Assembly (NCBI GenBank): GCA_026413225.1
Contig: CM048557.1
Coordinates: 23,724,871 to 23,788,870 of the forward strand
DNA from: Otis tarda
Taxonomy: Eukaryota > Chordata > Aves > Otidiformes > Otididae
Direction: 5' to 3'
Length of the DNA: 64,000 nucleotides
Of the stretch, positions 23,901 to 35,925 are shown piece by piece. The notes under the pieces are model-generated. The model ran no database searches. It saw only the letters and a list, made by a program, of their open reading frames with translations, and had not been told where the DNA came from. The position numbers and the translations under genes are program-made. Within the stretch, counting starts at the first letter, position 1; the number at the start of each line of letters is the position of its first letter.

Positions 23901-26295
23901 CATAGAATCATAGAGTGGTTTGAGTTGGAAGGGACCTACTAAGGTCATCTAGTCCAACCTCCCTGCAAGAAGCAGGGACATCCCTGACTAGATCAGGTTG
24001 CTCAGAGCCTCATCCAGCCTGCCCTTGAACGTTTCCAGGGATGGGGCTTCCACCACCTCTCTGGGCAACCTGTTCCAGTGTTCTACAACTCTCATTGTAA
24101 AAATTTTTTCCTCATATCCAATCTAAATCTACCTCCCTCTATTTTAAAACCATTACCCCTAGTCCTGTTGCAACAGGCCCTACTGAACAGTCTCTCCCCA
24201 TCTTTCTTGTAGGCACCCTTTAGGCACTGGAAGACTACTATAAAGTCTCCTTGGAGCCTCCTCTTCTCCAGGCTGAACAGCCCCAACTCTCTCAGCCTGT
24301 CCTCATAGGAAAGGTGCTCCAGCCCTCTGATCATCTTGGTGGCCCTCCTCTGGACCTTCTCCAACTGGTCCATGTCCTTCTTATGTTGGGGGCTCCAGAA
24401 CTGGACACAGTACTCCACGTGGGGTCTCACCAGGGCAGAGTAGAGGGGGAGAATCACCTCCCTCGACCTGCTGGACACACTCCTTTTGATGCAGCCCAGG
24501 ATGCGGTTGGCTTTCTGGGCCACAAGAGCACGTTGTCAGCTCATGCTGAGCTTCTCGTCCACCAGCACTCCCAAGCCCTTCTCCTCAGGGCTGCTCTCAA
24601 TCCATTCCCCGCCCAGCCTGTATTTGTGCCTGGGATTGCCATGACCCAGGTGCAGGACCTTGCACTTGGCCTGGTTGAACTTCATGAGGTTGGCACGGGC
24701 CCACCTCTCCAGCCTGTCAAGGTCCCTCTGGATGGCATCTCTCCCTTCCAGCGTGTCGACAGCACCACACAACTTGGTGTCATCAGCGAACTTGCTGAGC
24801 GTGCACTCCATCTCACTGTCTGTGTTGCTGACAAAGATGTTAAACAGGGCCGGGCCAAACACGGACCCTTGAGGGACGCCACCCGTGACTGGTGTCCACT
24901 TGGATATCAAGCTGTTGACTACCACTCTTTGAGTGCGGCCATCCAGCCAACTCCTTATCCACCGAGTGGTCCGTCCATCAAACCCATGCCTCTCTAGTTT
25001 AGAGAGAAGGATGTCGTGCGGGACAGTGTCAAAAGCTTTGCACAAGTCCAGGTAGATGATATCCATTGCTCGTCCCTTGTCCACCGATGCTGTCACCCCA
25101 TCATAGAAGGCCACCAAATTGGTCAGGCACGAACTGCCCTTAGTGAAGCCATGTTGGCTGTCACCAACCACCTCCTTGCTCTCCGTGTGCCTTAGCATGG
25201 TTTCCTTGCCAGGCACAGAGGTGAGGCTGACTGGCCTGTAGTTGCCCGGGTCCTCCTTGTTCCCCTTTTTAAAAATGGGGGTTATGTTCCCTCTCTTCCA
25301 GTTATCGGTGATCTCACCAGACCACCACGACTTCTCAAATACAATGGCCAGTGGCTTGGCAACTTCATCCGCCAGTTCCCTCAGGACACGCGGATGGATC
25401 TCATTAGGTCCAATGGACTTGTGCACCTTCAGCTTCCTCGGATGATCCCAAACCTGCTCTTCCAGTACAGTGGGCAGTTCTTCATTCTCCCAGTCCCTGC
25501 TTGTGCCTTCCACAGCTTGGGTGGTGAGACAAGAGCCCTTATCGGTGAAGACTGAGGCAAAAAATGTCATTGAGTACCTCAGCCTTCTCCATGTCCTGGG
25601 TAACCAAGACACCGGTTTCCTTCCGGAGGGGGCCTACATTCTCCTTGGACCTTCTTTTGTCCCCTACATACCTATAGAGGCTTTTCTTGTTGCTTTTTAT
25701 ATCCCTGGCCAGATTCAGTTCCGTCAGGGTTTTAGCCTTCCTTACCCAATCCCTGGCCATTCACACAGCCTCTTTGTATTCCTCCCAGGCTACCTGTCTC
25801 CGCTTCCACTCTCTATAGGCTCTCCTCTTCACTTTCAGTTGGTCCAGGAGCTCCTTGCTCATCCACGCGGGCCTCCTGGCCTTTTTGCCTGACTTGTTCT
25901 TCATCGGGATGCACCTCTGCTGAGCTTGGAGGAGGTGCTCCTTGAATGTGGACCAACTTTCCTGGGCCCTTCTTCCCTCCAGGGCCGCTTCCCAATGCAC
26001 TTTGCCCATCAGGTCCCTGAAGAGGCCGAAGTCTGCCCTCTTGAAGTCTAGGGCAGAGAGCTTGCCGTGTAGTTTCCTCGCTGCCCGATGGATCTTGAAC
26101 TCCACCGTGTCGTGGTCGCTGCAGCCAAGGCTGTCCTTCAGTTTCACATCCCCCACCAGTCCCTCCCTGTTGGTGAGCACAAGGTCAAGCATGGCACCCC
26201 TCCTTGTCAGCTCCTCTATCGCCTGCAGGAGGAAGTTATCGTCCACGCATTCCAGGAACCTCCTGGACTGCCTGTGCCAATTTTGGTAATTCTCA
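23901..26295 (-). mobile_element. CR1 LINE, 5'-truncated, best preserved copy
   Basis: About 2.4 kb on the minus strand. The 3' end (CTCTATGATTCTATG, 23901-23915) is intact and preceded by the usual 3' UTR blocks. ORF2 is present from the C-terminal part of the endonuclease through the RT to the C-terminus. ORF1 and the N-terminal endonuclease are missing. The 5' side breaks off at about 26295, just before a candidate LTR. It is the copy in the window closest to an open ORF2. Confidence 0.93.
24092..26246 (-). pseudogene. CR1 ORF2 (endonuclease end plus reverse transcriptase), three lesions
   Basis: ORF2 encodes the enzyme that nicks target DNA and reverse-transcribes CR1 RNA. Four frames read in order on the minus strand. 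26246-25761 has the endonuclease end (LGCSDHDTVEFKI, about 26140-26102) and a linker. 25760-25539 carries on in the same frame. 25612-24536 holds the [22 protein letters not shown], motif [17 protein letters not shown] (about 25060-25013), motif [15 protein letters not shown] (about 24885-24844) and the catalytic box FADDTKLCG (about 24794-24768). 24523-24092 is the C-terminal region. The lesions are a TGA at 25761-25763, a +1 frameshift in a T-run near 25560, and a TGA at 24536-24538 where Trp is expected. Catalytic residues are intact but the frame is broken and the 5' part absent, so it is inactive. Confidence 0.92.
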
Positions 26296-26310
26296 CTTTG
26301 TCAAGAGGGC

Positions 26311-26843
26311 TGTAACCCACACTTACCATTTCACTAACATTGTTCTGCACTGGGGCAGGGAGGGGGATGCACCATGAGGAGAGGAGAGAGAGATGGTGCA
26401 GGGTTCTCTCCAGATCCCAGTAAGAAAGGTCTGACAATAAATGGCTTAATAAAATAACTCCTTTAATAAAACTGAATAAGAAGAGGAATATAGATAGTGA
26501 GCAACTCTTGCATCCCTTCAGATGCTGAGCACCCCACATTTGTGCAGCATCAGACAAAAGCTCGGATGGATTTTCCCATGGTGTGCTGCACAAAGGAGAT
26601 GCTGTCCTTGGAGAGAAGCTCTCCCTTCTGGTCACTGGAGCTATTATACAAATTTCCTTACAAGGAAACAACTCTGTTCCTAAAGGATGTTCTTACGAGA
26701 ACTTCTTACTGCCCTTTTAAAGGAAGGCAAGGCCATGCAGGTGGAGTAATCGTCGGTACGGAGCAGGAGCTGCCTGCAGGCTCCTCTGTTGCAACGAGCT
26801 GGCTGAGGTTATTCTGCAGCCAAGGAATTTGTGCAGCACAACA
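26311..26843 (-). mobile_element. candidate ERV solo LTR of a second type
   Basis: A 533-base block starting TGTAACCCACAC and ending GCACAACA on the plus strand, so TG...CA bounded. Flanks AGGGC (26306-26310) and CGGGC (26844-26848) agree at 4 of 5 bases. Read on the minus strand it has a TTTAAAAGG TATA-like box near 26714-26722 and an ATTAAA-type poly(A) signal in the AT-rich block near 26435-26475, which is the order expected of an LTR. A competing right boundary is the six-base repeat GAGGGC (26305-26310 and 27175-27180), which would give an 864-base element without a TG/CA terminus. Family not recognised. Confidence 0.45.
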
Positions 26844-28323
26844 CGGGCCTCAAAGGCTCACCCTACATGCAGCACAGCCCAGCACAGGCCTCTGCCTCCT
26901 GGGGTTAACTGTTACCTGGATCACTAGCTCCTAAACGTGCAACAGCCTTCCGGTCAGGATCAATACAAGAAGGGTGAAAATACGTGGTCTCTGGATAACT
27001 CCACAGTTGTACCTGCGTGCTGTGAAAATCTGTAAAGCTCATAGAAATCATCCTGAATAGGCCTACAATCCTGTAGAGAGATAGACGGACAACAAGGCTG
27101 GAGAACCATTGTGGTAAGTGAATGTCTTCTGGAGTGCTTGGAAGCAGAAGAATAAAAGAAAAGCTTACCATTCTGAGGGCAATTGTTTCTACCTTCCAAA
27201 ATCAAGCAGTAAAAGGTATTAGAAAAGAGTTTCACCTGGTCCATACTATGTTTGTGCCATTGGATGTTGTAATCTTTCATTAGCAGGTTCTCCTATTAAA
27301 TCTTTTCCTAGTGTGCCTAACGTGCTTTTTTTGGCAAGCTCTTAATCATAAAAATCTATAAGCCAAAAGGGTCCCTTTCTGAGACAGGTATATAGCAGGG
27401 ACAGTCCTGAGATTCAGGGCTTTTTTCTGTTTGCATCGTCCAGAGTTTTCTCTTTTTCAGTCACTACTACTGTGGGGAGGGATGGATACAATTGCTTATT
27501 GTTAGTGAGAATTTGGGCATCTAAGGAAAACAGGCAATTAGAAAGAGCTGTTGCTGAGATATAAAGATATGCACTACTTTAAAACTTGTCTTATTTTTGA
27601 AATCCTGTAATTGAAAGTGATGCAGTCTATGCAAAGCAATGCACTTTATTTTCTGTTGACTTCCTGAACTTTTGATGAATCTGAATTGATTCCTATTTGA
27701 ACTTGTGTTTCTTTTTAGAAAACAATATTGAATAAAATTGAATTAAAAATGCACAATTACAGAGAATCCACCAAAACAGCAGCTAATTTTTGTAATAGCT
27801 AATTTATTCTTTGTTAAACAATGGGCGTTGTGACCTAGTTTGTACTAATCTACATTCTCATTGGAGAACAAAGGTAACCTTCTGGTTGATGGGTAGCAGA
27901 TCATAAAGCCCTCTTACTTTTCATTTCCAAGTTTATGTTCTTTTTAGATTGCTACAGTAGCTCCTTGAGCTTCTTTTATTGTAAGGTTCTCTTCATATTA
28001 TCAACATTGTCTCTGATTTATGGACACCATTTTTACAGTAGTAGTCAACAAATGTCAAATGAGAGGTTATATGTTCTCCTTAATCATACTCAGTGTTCTC
28101 CTTTGTGCTCACCCAAGGATAACATTTTTTATTTTGGGCAGAGCACAGCACTGAGAGTTCACTCATCGTTATCCATGAGTTATTTTCAGAAACATCATTT
28201 TTCATGGTAAATTTTACCAGGATAGGTTTTGTGATTATCATATTAATTTTTTAGTTCTGTTACTCAACCTTAAATATGGATATATGATAACATTTATTTA
28301 TTAGTCTATTTTGTTGTGTTTAG
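26844..28323. other. noncoding stretch, unclassified
   Basis: 26844-27180 is moderately GC-rich and may belong to the element beginning at 26311. 27181 onward is AT-rich. A strong acceptor (GTGTTTCTTTTTAG) ends at about 27719 and precedes a lysine-rich open frame that runs to a TAA at about 27800, but the phase does not join the 19379 exon. Nothing else is recognised. Confidence 0.45.
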
Positions 28324-28409
28324 CTTTCCAAGAGATTCTGCAGAAAGGCTCTGGGAGCCAACATCCTCTAACTCAGGATACGGCCCTTGCTAATCCTCTC
28401 AGTAAATAA
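28324..28409 (+). CDS. candidate terminal coding exon (C-terminus and stop)
   Basis: It follows an acceptor with a pyrimidine-rich tract (TTTTGTTGTGTTTAG). The exon begins with two bases completing a codon, so joining it to the phase-1 end of 19379-19457 creates an Ala codon and continues open for 27 codons: FQEILQKGSGSQ, then HPLTQDTALANPLSK, then TAA at 28407-28409. The short polar, Ser/Gln/Leu-rich tail looks like a protein C-terminus. A canonical AATAAA follows about 275 bases later. I do not recognise the protein family. Confidence is limited because both exons were found by eye with no homology support. Confidence 0.35.
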
Positions 28410-28708
28410 GAAGTGCTCTCCTGTATTTCTAAGTCATCGTCCCAGAAACCTACTCTTTTGCCTTCTTCAGCCAAATTTGACACCCGGAGTTACCATGACA
28501 GCAGTGATGGAAGCCAGAGAATCTGTTAAGATTGTAGACACACCTTGTGACTCTGATAAAGACATGCTATTTAAGAAAAAAAAAAATCCTACACCTTTCT
28601 ACTTCCCCAGTAACTCCCAGATAATAACAACCATTAAAGATTTAACATTGTAATAATGTAAATCTTCCTAAGACCTTTCAAAAATAAAAAAGAGAGTGAA
28701 TGTATTCT
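28410..28708 (+). other. candidate 3' UTR of the gene ending at 28409
   Basis: About 300 bases between the proposed stop and just past the first canonical AATAAA. The length is typical of a short 3' UTR. An 88-codon open frame at 28387-28653 overlaps it but contains a K-run and no domain. Status depends entirely on the exon calls. Confidence 0.25.
28683..28688 (+). promoter_or_regulatory. poly(A) signal AATAAA
   Basis: First canonical hexamer downstream of the proposed stop at 28407. GT-rich sequence (TAGGTGTGTAAGTGG) follows about 60 bases later, as a downstream element might. Confidence 0.3.
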
Positions 28709-31700
28709 TATAAATAGGGTATTCCAAAGCTGCTTTTTCATCACTTATAGGTGTGTAAGTGGACAGCTAAATGACTTATTTTCTCCCTATTTCTTGATAC
28801 TTTGATTAATTTTGTTGGTAACAACTTGGTTTTTTTTTTTTTTTGCCTCAAACTGGACTACTGTAAGCTGTTCCTCTTTTGCTACCTTTTAGCTCTTTTT
28901 AATAGTGAAGCTGTATAAGTTATTCTAGCCAACTTGTTCCTTAAAACAATACATACCCCTTAAATTATGGAGGAAGCTAGAGCTATTTTACACAGCATTT
29001 CACAAAATCAAAACACTTTCTTTGTATCTTTTACAATGTCAAATATTCACCTCCTTAATCTTATAGCTTCTGTCTTGTATACTGATAAATGTGGAACTAC
29101 TGAGAACATAATTTTATAACCTTCTCCTTTTCCATTTTGACAGTCAGAATTCAGTTATAATTATGATACATCCCAGTCAGAAATGTAACTAGAGATCTTT
29201 AATGCATGGATTCCTAACTACTGGCTTCAAACGCATCAAATTTTAGAGTGACATCTAAGATTCCAGGATTTTGAAAGTAACTGAACCATCCTTTCTTCTG
29301 GTCCTTACAGAGTGTACATTACATTATTTTAAAATATATTGTCTGAATACTCAGATCTCTTTGTTGAATGTACTTGATTCCCATACGCAGTGGACTGAGC
29401 AATTGGTCCATTGGTTTGCTAGTTGAGTATTTTCACCAGTCTCCATTCCATTCAAGCAACTGAAATTCCAAAAATGTCTGCAGTTTCTGCAATTAAACAC
29501 GTTAATGGCTGGATACCCTCTGAGCATTATAGGCTTCCCATCCTAATGTCACCTTCACATCTGTTACGCTACTGGAAATTACTGACTGCCAGGCAATCTC
29601 CATTTCTCTTTGAGCTTTTGAGTCTTTTCATTTTTCCTTGAATCACATGTACTAATGTTCCTCAAGCTGCTCGGAGATTTCAAGGACTGGAGTTGATCAA
29701 TAGAGTTATTCCTACAATCAATCTATGCATTATCAGGTTCACCTCCCATTGGTAGGGTTTAGGCCTCACGCTCTCGTTTCCACTGACTGGCAGATTTGCA
29801 CCTGTGGTAACTTTCAGTCCTTAGAGGATATGCCTTTGAGCTAGGAACAATCTTTCAGCACTGAATGAGGAAATTTTGGGTCTCACCGGGAGTCAGCACA
29901 GGCTTCGTGTTATTACAAGGTGATGCACTGTATTCATGTGACAGACACTGGTATTTGCATACACAGAAGTGGTAAGCAAGTATTTTTTCAGTCTAATTCT
30001 CCAAAAATTTAAAAAGTATTACTTTTTTTCCCATTATGTAATACAATGTAAAGAAAGCAAGATATGGCTTAAAAATAGGAATGTGAAAATACAGCTACTT
30101 ATCATAAAATTTAAATATAGTAGTGCCTAAGGCGATGTTTCATTTAGAGCTTTTCTAATTTTCTCTGAGGGTGCAAACTTTCTAACAACTCAAAGTTGCC
30201 TTTATCTTTCAAGTATTTAAAGGAAAATCTACATTACCTTGCATATGCTCTTCTATAGTCTTATACAGTATGTGGCTATTTCTTCCCTTAACTTGATCTT
30301 TCCTTCAGAAATTCTCCTGAAACACTAATTACTCATGAACACCTAAACCAAAACGTCTCTCTGACTGCGTCCATGCATGGCACAGGTACATCACCTTCTT
30401 ACAGCTCTGGTGCTCAGTGTTGCAGTTTCATATCTCATTTCTTCTATTTCTTCCTCTTTTAAAAGATGTAAATGAGAGAAATCAGTAACAATGTGAAACA
30501 GAGTGGGAGGACAGAGGAGGAGGGCAGCACTGTGCCAATCTAAGACACAAAAGAACCCCTTTGTACAGCATTCTTATTTACTGAATTATCATATGAAGAA
30601 CTAAAAAGGAAATTAAAATGTTCTGTTCTTAAAATTTTTGTTTGTAGATTCACTGTGTTTTACTTCTGGGCAAAACAATTTTTTTTGACTAACAGTTTAT
30701 TTATTGAAGAAATTGGAGGTAAGTAGTGATTAAAATTATTTCTGAATGCTAGTCAAATTCAGGCAAAATATTTAGATTACAAAATTGACATTTTTGACTC
30801 ATTTTTATTTTTGTTCTGAAAAGGTCTCTTTTAATGGAGATCTCTTAATTTTAATTTTAATCAAATGGATCTAAATGTCATGTAACAAGAATAAAAACTA
30901 TACCCCTGCTAGTTAAAGCTAATATATATAATTTAACCTGAAATTTGGGCGGGAGAGATCAGTAGAAAAAGGTAAATTAATTTCCTTAAGAGTTATTTTG
31001 AGAATATATCATCCTTGGATCAGAAATATCATATTATTTGGACATTTTCACCTTGCTCACATAGCACAACACTTGGGGTATAAGTAATAGCCCTCTACCC
31101 CCCTACTTATTGCAGACTTCAGGAATAATAAAGCAACCTAGATTCTCTGACTTAGTCAATGACCAGTCTCAGACTGTTTATTTTGTGAAAAGGACCCTTT
31201 GTTTGCTGTGCTTCTTTAGTAGTGACTAACAAAAACAATGCCAGCTCCGTAAAGGACCTTTACCTCAAACAAATGTTGGACTAACACATGAAACACAGAT
31301 CTATATTGAATATGGATAATTGAAATAAATATGAATGTGAAAGTGTAATAATGAAACTCAAGGACATTCCAGCTGCACGCTCATAACCTTCTATATGTGT
31401 TTTTTTTCATCCCAGCTGAATTTCCAAGCCAATAATTTGCATGCCTTTTGACTACCAGTTGGCACTGAACAGAAGTCTATTTTGAGCTCTTATGTACACT
31501 GGTCCAAATTCTGAGTCCTTACCATAAGTTTACAAAACAAAAGTATGTATGGACAATGCAATTGTATTTCTTTTAGTTCAACTTTTACATTTATTGGGAA
31601 CTATATGTGAGTATCTACTTTCAATACATTATTTTCATTAGATCTGTTTGAGGATTTTCAGTATTCTCGCTACCAGATCAAATTAATAGCTTCTTGTGTG

Positions 31701-31730
31701 CCTATTTGGTGGTTGTCTTCTCCATCATTT

Positions 31731-31754
31731 ACTGTTTTTACATATAAAAACAGT
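31731..31754. repeat. perfect inverted repeat, 10-bp arms
   Basis: ACTGTTTTTA and TAAAAACAGT separated by CATA. A further ATATAAAAACAGT copy follows at about 31770-31782, giving a third arm in direct orientation. It could form a hairpin or cruciform. Confidence 0.8.
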
Positions 31755-34700
31755 ATTTATATTTTCAAATATAAAAACAGTCCAGAACTATCACAGACTA
31801 TTGGGCAAACTGGTGAAATCAAACCATACAATCATATTTTTTACTTTCTCTCCTAGACAACTTTGAAATATCAGGGTAGCAATTTGCTTTTACTATTCAG
31901 CTTTTAATATGACAGAGCATAATTCTTCTATTGACTATTTGGAGACTTTAAAATGTGTTGTCTAAAAATAAGGTAATAGTTTATACTTCTTCCATGGTCA
32001 GTGGAGAGATACCTCATGATCCTAATATAGTTGGTATGAGCTATCCTCTGGAACTACATTTTCACATCATTAATCATGAAGGGAGCCAAAGCAAACATCT
32101 AGCACTTATGCAACTAACTTTCAGATATCTAACATCCTTTTATACTGTGAAAGGTTTTTTACTTTTTTTTTTTCTGAAAATCTAAATATATTATGACCTT
32201 CATCAAATATTTTGGAGATACATTTCGTGACTCAGAGGATTGTAATGACATTTTTCACTGTTAGAGATGCTGATTTTCCTACTAAATTTATAATTTATTG
32301 TAATTTCTTTAATCATTGTTCTAATACTTCTCTTTTTTTTTTTCTGAAGAAAAATATTGTTTCAAAAATCCCCAAATTATTCTAGTGATTCTGTAGAAGA
32401 AACTTTATTCTCCTGTGGTACGGTTAATGATTTAAGTGTGTCTGTCTGCCATTGTCGTGGCATATTCATTACCTCTCGTTAGCAGTGCAGAATTCACAAA
32501 GGCACAATGTGCAGTAATAAACTGCTAGTGACTCCCTCTTAAATTGTTCAGATAGAACGAGATATTGAAGAACTGACTTAGCCAAACATTTGAGGTCATA
32601 CGTAAAAATTAACTACTTTATGATTACTAGTCCTGCTGTGTTTTCAGAAGAATGATTAAAATAAAAACCCTTGGAAAGCAGTTAAAGCTTCAAGCTTAGT
32701 TTTATTTCAATATTCACTGTTTTTTTCCCCAAATACAATAGAAAAAAAAATTATTACCTTCCAGTTTCTGATAAAAGCAGGATATTGTTTCATGTTCGAT
32801 GCTGCTTACCATTTAATTTCAACATTTTCACTGAAGCTCTGCTTGATGTAGGATAATGTGAGATGAGAAATCCAATTTTTTAAAAGGAAAATTTCATTTG
32901 TAAATTGGAAATTGAATGTGGTGAGGTTGGCACTTCTTAAATGATGCACGAAAATATGCTAAATAAGCTCTTTTGAAGAGCTAAATGACACTTGAAATGT
33001 AGCCAAGGCCTACTGAATGCAGAGCATGTACTTATTGTGGGAACTACTTAAAGAAGTAGCTGCAAACAAATGAAAGTATATAATTGTTCTACTGTGTTAA
33101 AACTAAAGTCTATTTGTCTTTCTTATACAGTATTGGAAACTAGCTTGAAGTAGAATACCTTAATCTAGTTATTAACATTATTATTTCTGCCTGTGGTCTT
33201 TTCTGTCTTAGTGAAAGTTTTCAGTAGCTTTCATAAAAAAGCAAGTTTTCTTGTAAGAGAATCTAAATACACTTCTAGAACAAGCAGCCATATCAGCTAT
33301 TCCTGTTTGTTGCAAAGTGAACTTTTATATAAATTATCTTTGGGCAGAGGACTTGAAGTCTAGACGAAAATTTTGTGATTTTCTCACTTCTTATGTTCTA
33401 AAAGAAGCATCTTATGTTCTACTTCTAAAATATTGTCCATAGACTACTAGTTTTGTGTTATGGACAAAAGTCCAGCAGCTGTAGAAAGCATTAAGTATCC
33501 AGCTGCTTTCCTTCATACACTGGATGGAAAAAAAAAAAACAATTATGATAGAGAAAATAGAAAAAGAAACATTTAAGGACTCCAAACAAAATGCGATAGC
33601 ACAATCAACTGGGTCAGTCAAAATGATCTTTCTCATCTCACTTGCAAAAAATCCTGACATAAATGGGTGAGGAGTCTTTACACGTTCTCTTTTCTTGACT
33701 TTCCTCTATGTGAACTAGCAGTAATAAAACTTTTCTGCACCAAAGGAATAAGATAAATCCATTTGTCTTTATCATGGTTTCCAAAAACATTGTCATAGGA
33801 ACCACAGAAGAACTTGTAAGTAAAGGAAACAAATGACCTTATTTCTCAAAAGCCACTGAACAGCCATCGGATAATAAAAGTATGTCAGTTCTGAATTAAG
33901 TGACATCTATACCACTAAAATTCTCTGAATAACCTCCCAGAACAAACAACATTCATCAAATTGTACTTTTTGTGAGTATGAAATCTGTTGCCTTAGAATG
34001 GTCATCTATTTCTGGATGTTTTGACCTTCTGCTTCTTAGTGGAGGAGTTTCCCATAGGTATAAATGACCCAAGGTGCAAGCTAGCTATGTCTTATGTTTG
34101 TATTTCTTTAGTTCATAGGTTTAGTTTGACACTTTCAGTAAAACTGCATACAACTTCTCTCCTGAAGATTATTTGTAAGTTTAGGCAAAGAAGAAATATA
34201 TATATATTCACTTTGGGTGGGGAAATCTTGTTTGTCCTTTTAGATATCTATCTTTGATTTACAAATGTATAATACTAAAGTTTGGGAGAAGAGTAAGAAA
34301 AATAATTTCCTGTTTCTTTAAAATGTTTTAGGCATGTTTCTTATTACCTTTTTACTATTTTTCATGGTGCTAAAGACAGCCTTTTTGAAGTGCAAAACCC
34401 AATAAATCCAGTGATTATACATGCACAGCTTCAGTCATTAATAATTGAAGTCCACATTTGTTTAACTTAGTCTTTTGCATGTGAGATGTTTACAATGAAC
34501 ACTACAAGTCAGCAGCTTCTAAAGTCAGATTCATTTTATTCACCTTTTCTAGAATTACAGCTTAATCTGTGCAAAGTTTGATTCATTAGATTTGAGGCTA
34601 TTTTTTTTCTTTAATTGCCTCCTCTGTTGGAAATATAATCAGAACATAGCCTTTGACATCTTTTAACCATTCAATTCAGATTTTTTGGGAGTATACACTC

Positions 34701-34871
34701 AGTTTACCTGCTGGTTTGGTAATAAATGCTGTTTCGATAATAAATTAAAATTCATCTTCCAAAGAATTTTAACATGATTAGGTAACCCAAGTGCTGAATA
34801 ACAAGTGCACTTGTTATGGACTATGTTACTTGGTAATGGACTTTGAGGTCCATTAGCATTGCTTGGCAGAC

Positions 34872-34934
34872 ATGCATAATAGTGTATTAATAGATTACAA
34901 TCCTGTATTAATAGATAATGCATAATAGTGTATT
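34872..34934 (+). repeat. local direct duplication, 46-base period
   Basis: The 17-base word ATGCATAATAGTGTATT occurs at 34872-34888 and again at 34918-34934. TGTATTAATAGAT is also repeated between them. It looks like a small tandem duplication with an internal sub-duplication. Confidence 0.75.
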
Positions 34935-35392
34935 GATACATTATAAAATAGGTGAGTTAAAGGACATTTACAGCTGCTCAACAGCAGCATTTAAATGTTT
35001 TTGAAAGTTTGGTCTTCACACCTGTTTGATATATACTGATTTTCTTAAAGTTTTAAGTAATCTATAGGTAAGTATCTCAAACATTTGTTCAACAAAAATC
35101 ATCAATTAGTCAAATCTTAAAACTGCCTAACAGTGTAGATAAATCTATTTTAACTGTTTAATAAATTGGCAAACTTTAGGTACCGTGAAGGTCAATTAAT
35201 TAGGCTTTTTGTTAAAGTCTATATTTAGAGCATCTCTGATAAGAGCTAGGAATAGGAGTCAAGAGATCATTTCCCTAATTATAAAATCGTTAGAACTTCT
35301 TGAAATAATTTTGTAATAAAATACTACTGGTGCTGACCATGATCTTCCAAATCTTTCAAATTGTTTTCTGAAGCTTTAGAGTGAATGGCTTT

Positions 35393-35396
<4 letters not shown>

Positions 35397-35425
<29 letters not shown>
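35397..35425 (+). repeat. A29 homopolymer
   Basis: Twenty-nine consecutive A residues. No AATAAA lies within 10-30 bases upstream, so it is more likely a simple repeat than a retrocopy tail. Confidence 0.85.
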
Positions 35426-35429
<4 letters not shown>

Positions 35430-35925
35430 AGGAAAAAAACCCAAAAGCTTTGGATAGCTCCATTCCACAGGCTGTAAGATATATAAGAAACAGCTGTGAT
35501 TAACATATCTTCTGCAGCTCCCTGCAGCATCATATAGCTATTCCAAGAAAAAAAGAAAAAAATATTAATGCCTGAGGTGATGTAGAAAACAAGGTCCTTT
35601 GAGAAGAGAAAATGAGCTCAGTATTAATTGAGGAAAGCTGTGTCTGACTGAAGTGGAACAAGAAACAATGGAGATCATAAAGATGGGAAAAAGAATATTG
35701 AAGATTTCAGTATTGTTTTGTGCTGGTTTTGTATACCAGAGGGTGCTACAGTGGCACCTTCTGTGAGAAGGTGTGAGAAGTTTCCCCTTTGTCTGGTGGA
35801 CCTGGCTGGGTCTAGGGTGCATCCGCTGCTGGCCAAGGCTTAGACAGTTGGTGACGGTGATAACGCTTCAGTGATAGTGAGAGACCAGGAAAATATAAAA
35901 AAAAAAAAAGAAAGAGAAGAAGCAG

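Larger units (their letters stand above)
28709..35396. other. AT-rich gene-free stretch
   Basis: Almost 6.7 kb with no recognisable gene, RNA gene or transposon. Features seen are T-runs (28831-28846, 32332-32343), a perfect 10-bp-arm palindrome at 31731-31754, and a local 46-base duplication at 34872-34934. A slightly more CpG-bearing patch at 32420-32560 could be conserved noncoding DNA. Short open frames are not supported. Confidence 0.6.

Noticed and set aside
24251..24997. 248-codon plus-strand frame
   Set aside because: It is the antisense shadow of the CR1 reverse transcriptase on the minus strand.
34872..34934. Possible CRISPR-like repeat
   Set aside because: Only two repeat units, in a vertebrate genome context. 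It is a simple local duplication.
35397..35425. A29 run as a processed-pseudogene tail
   Set aside because: No poly(A) signal or coding-like body upstream and no flanking target duplication seen.
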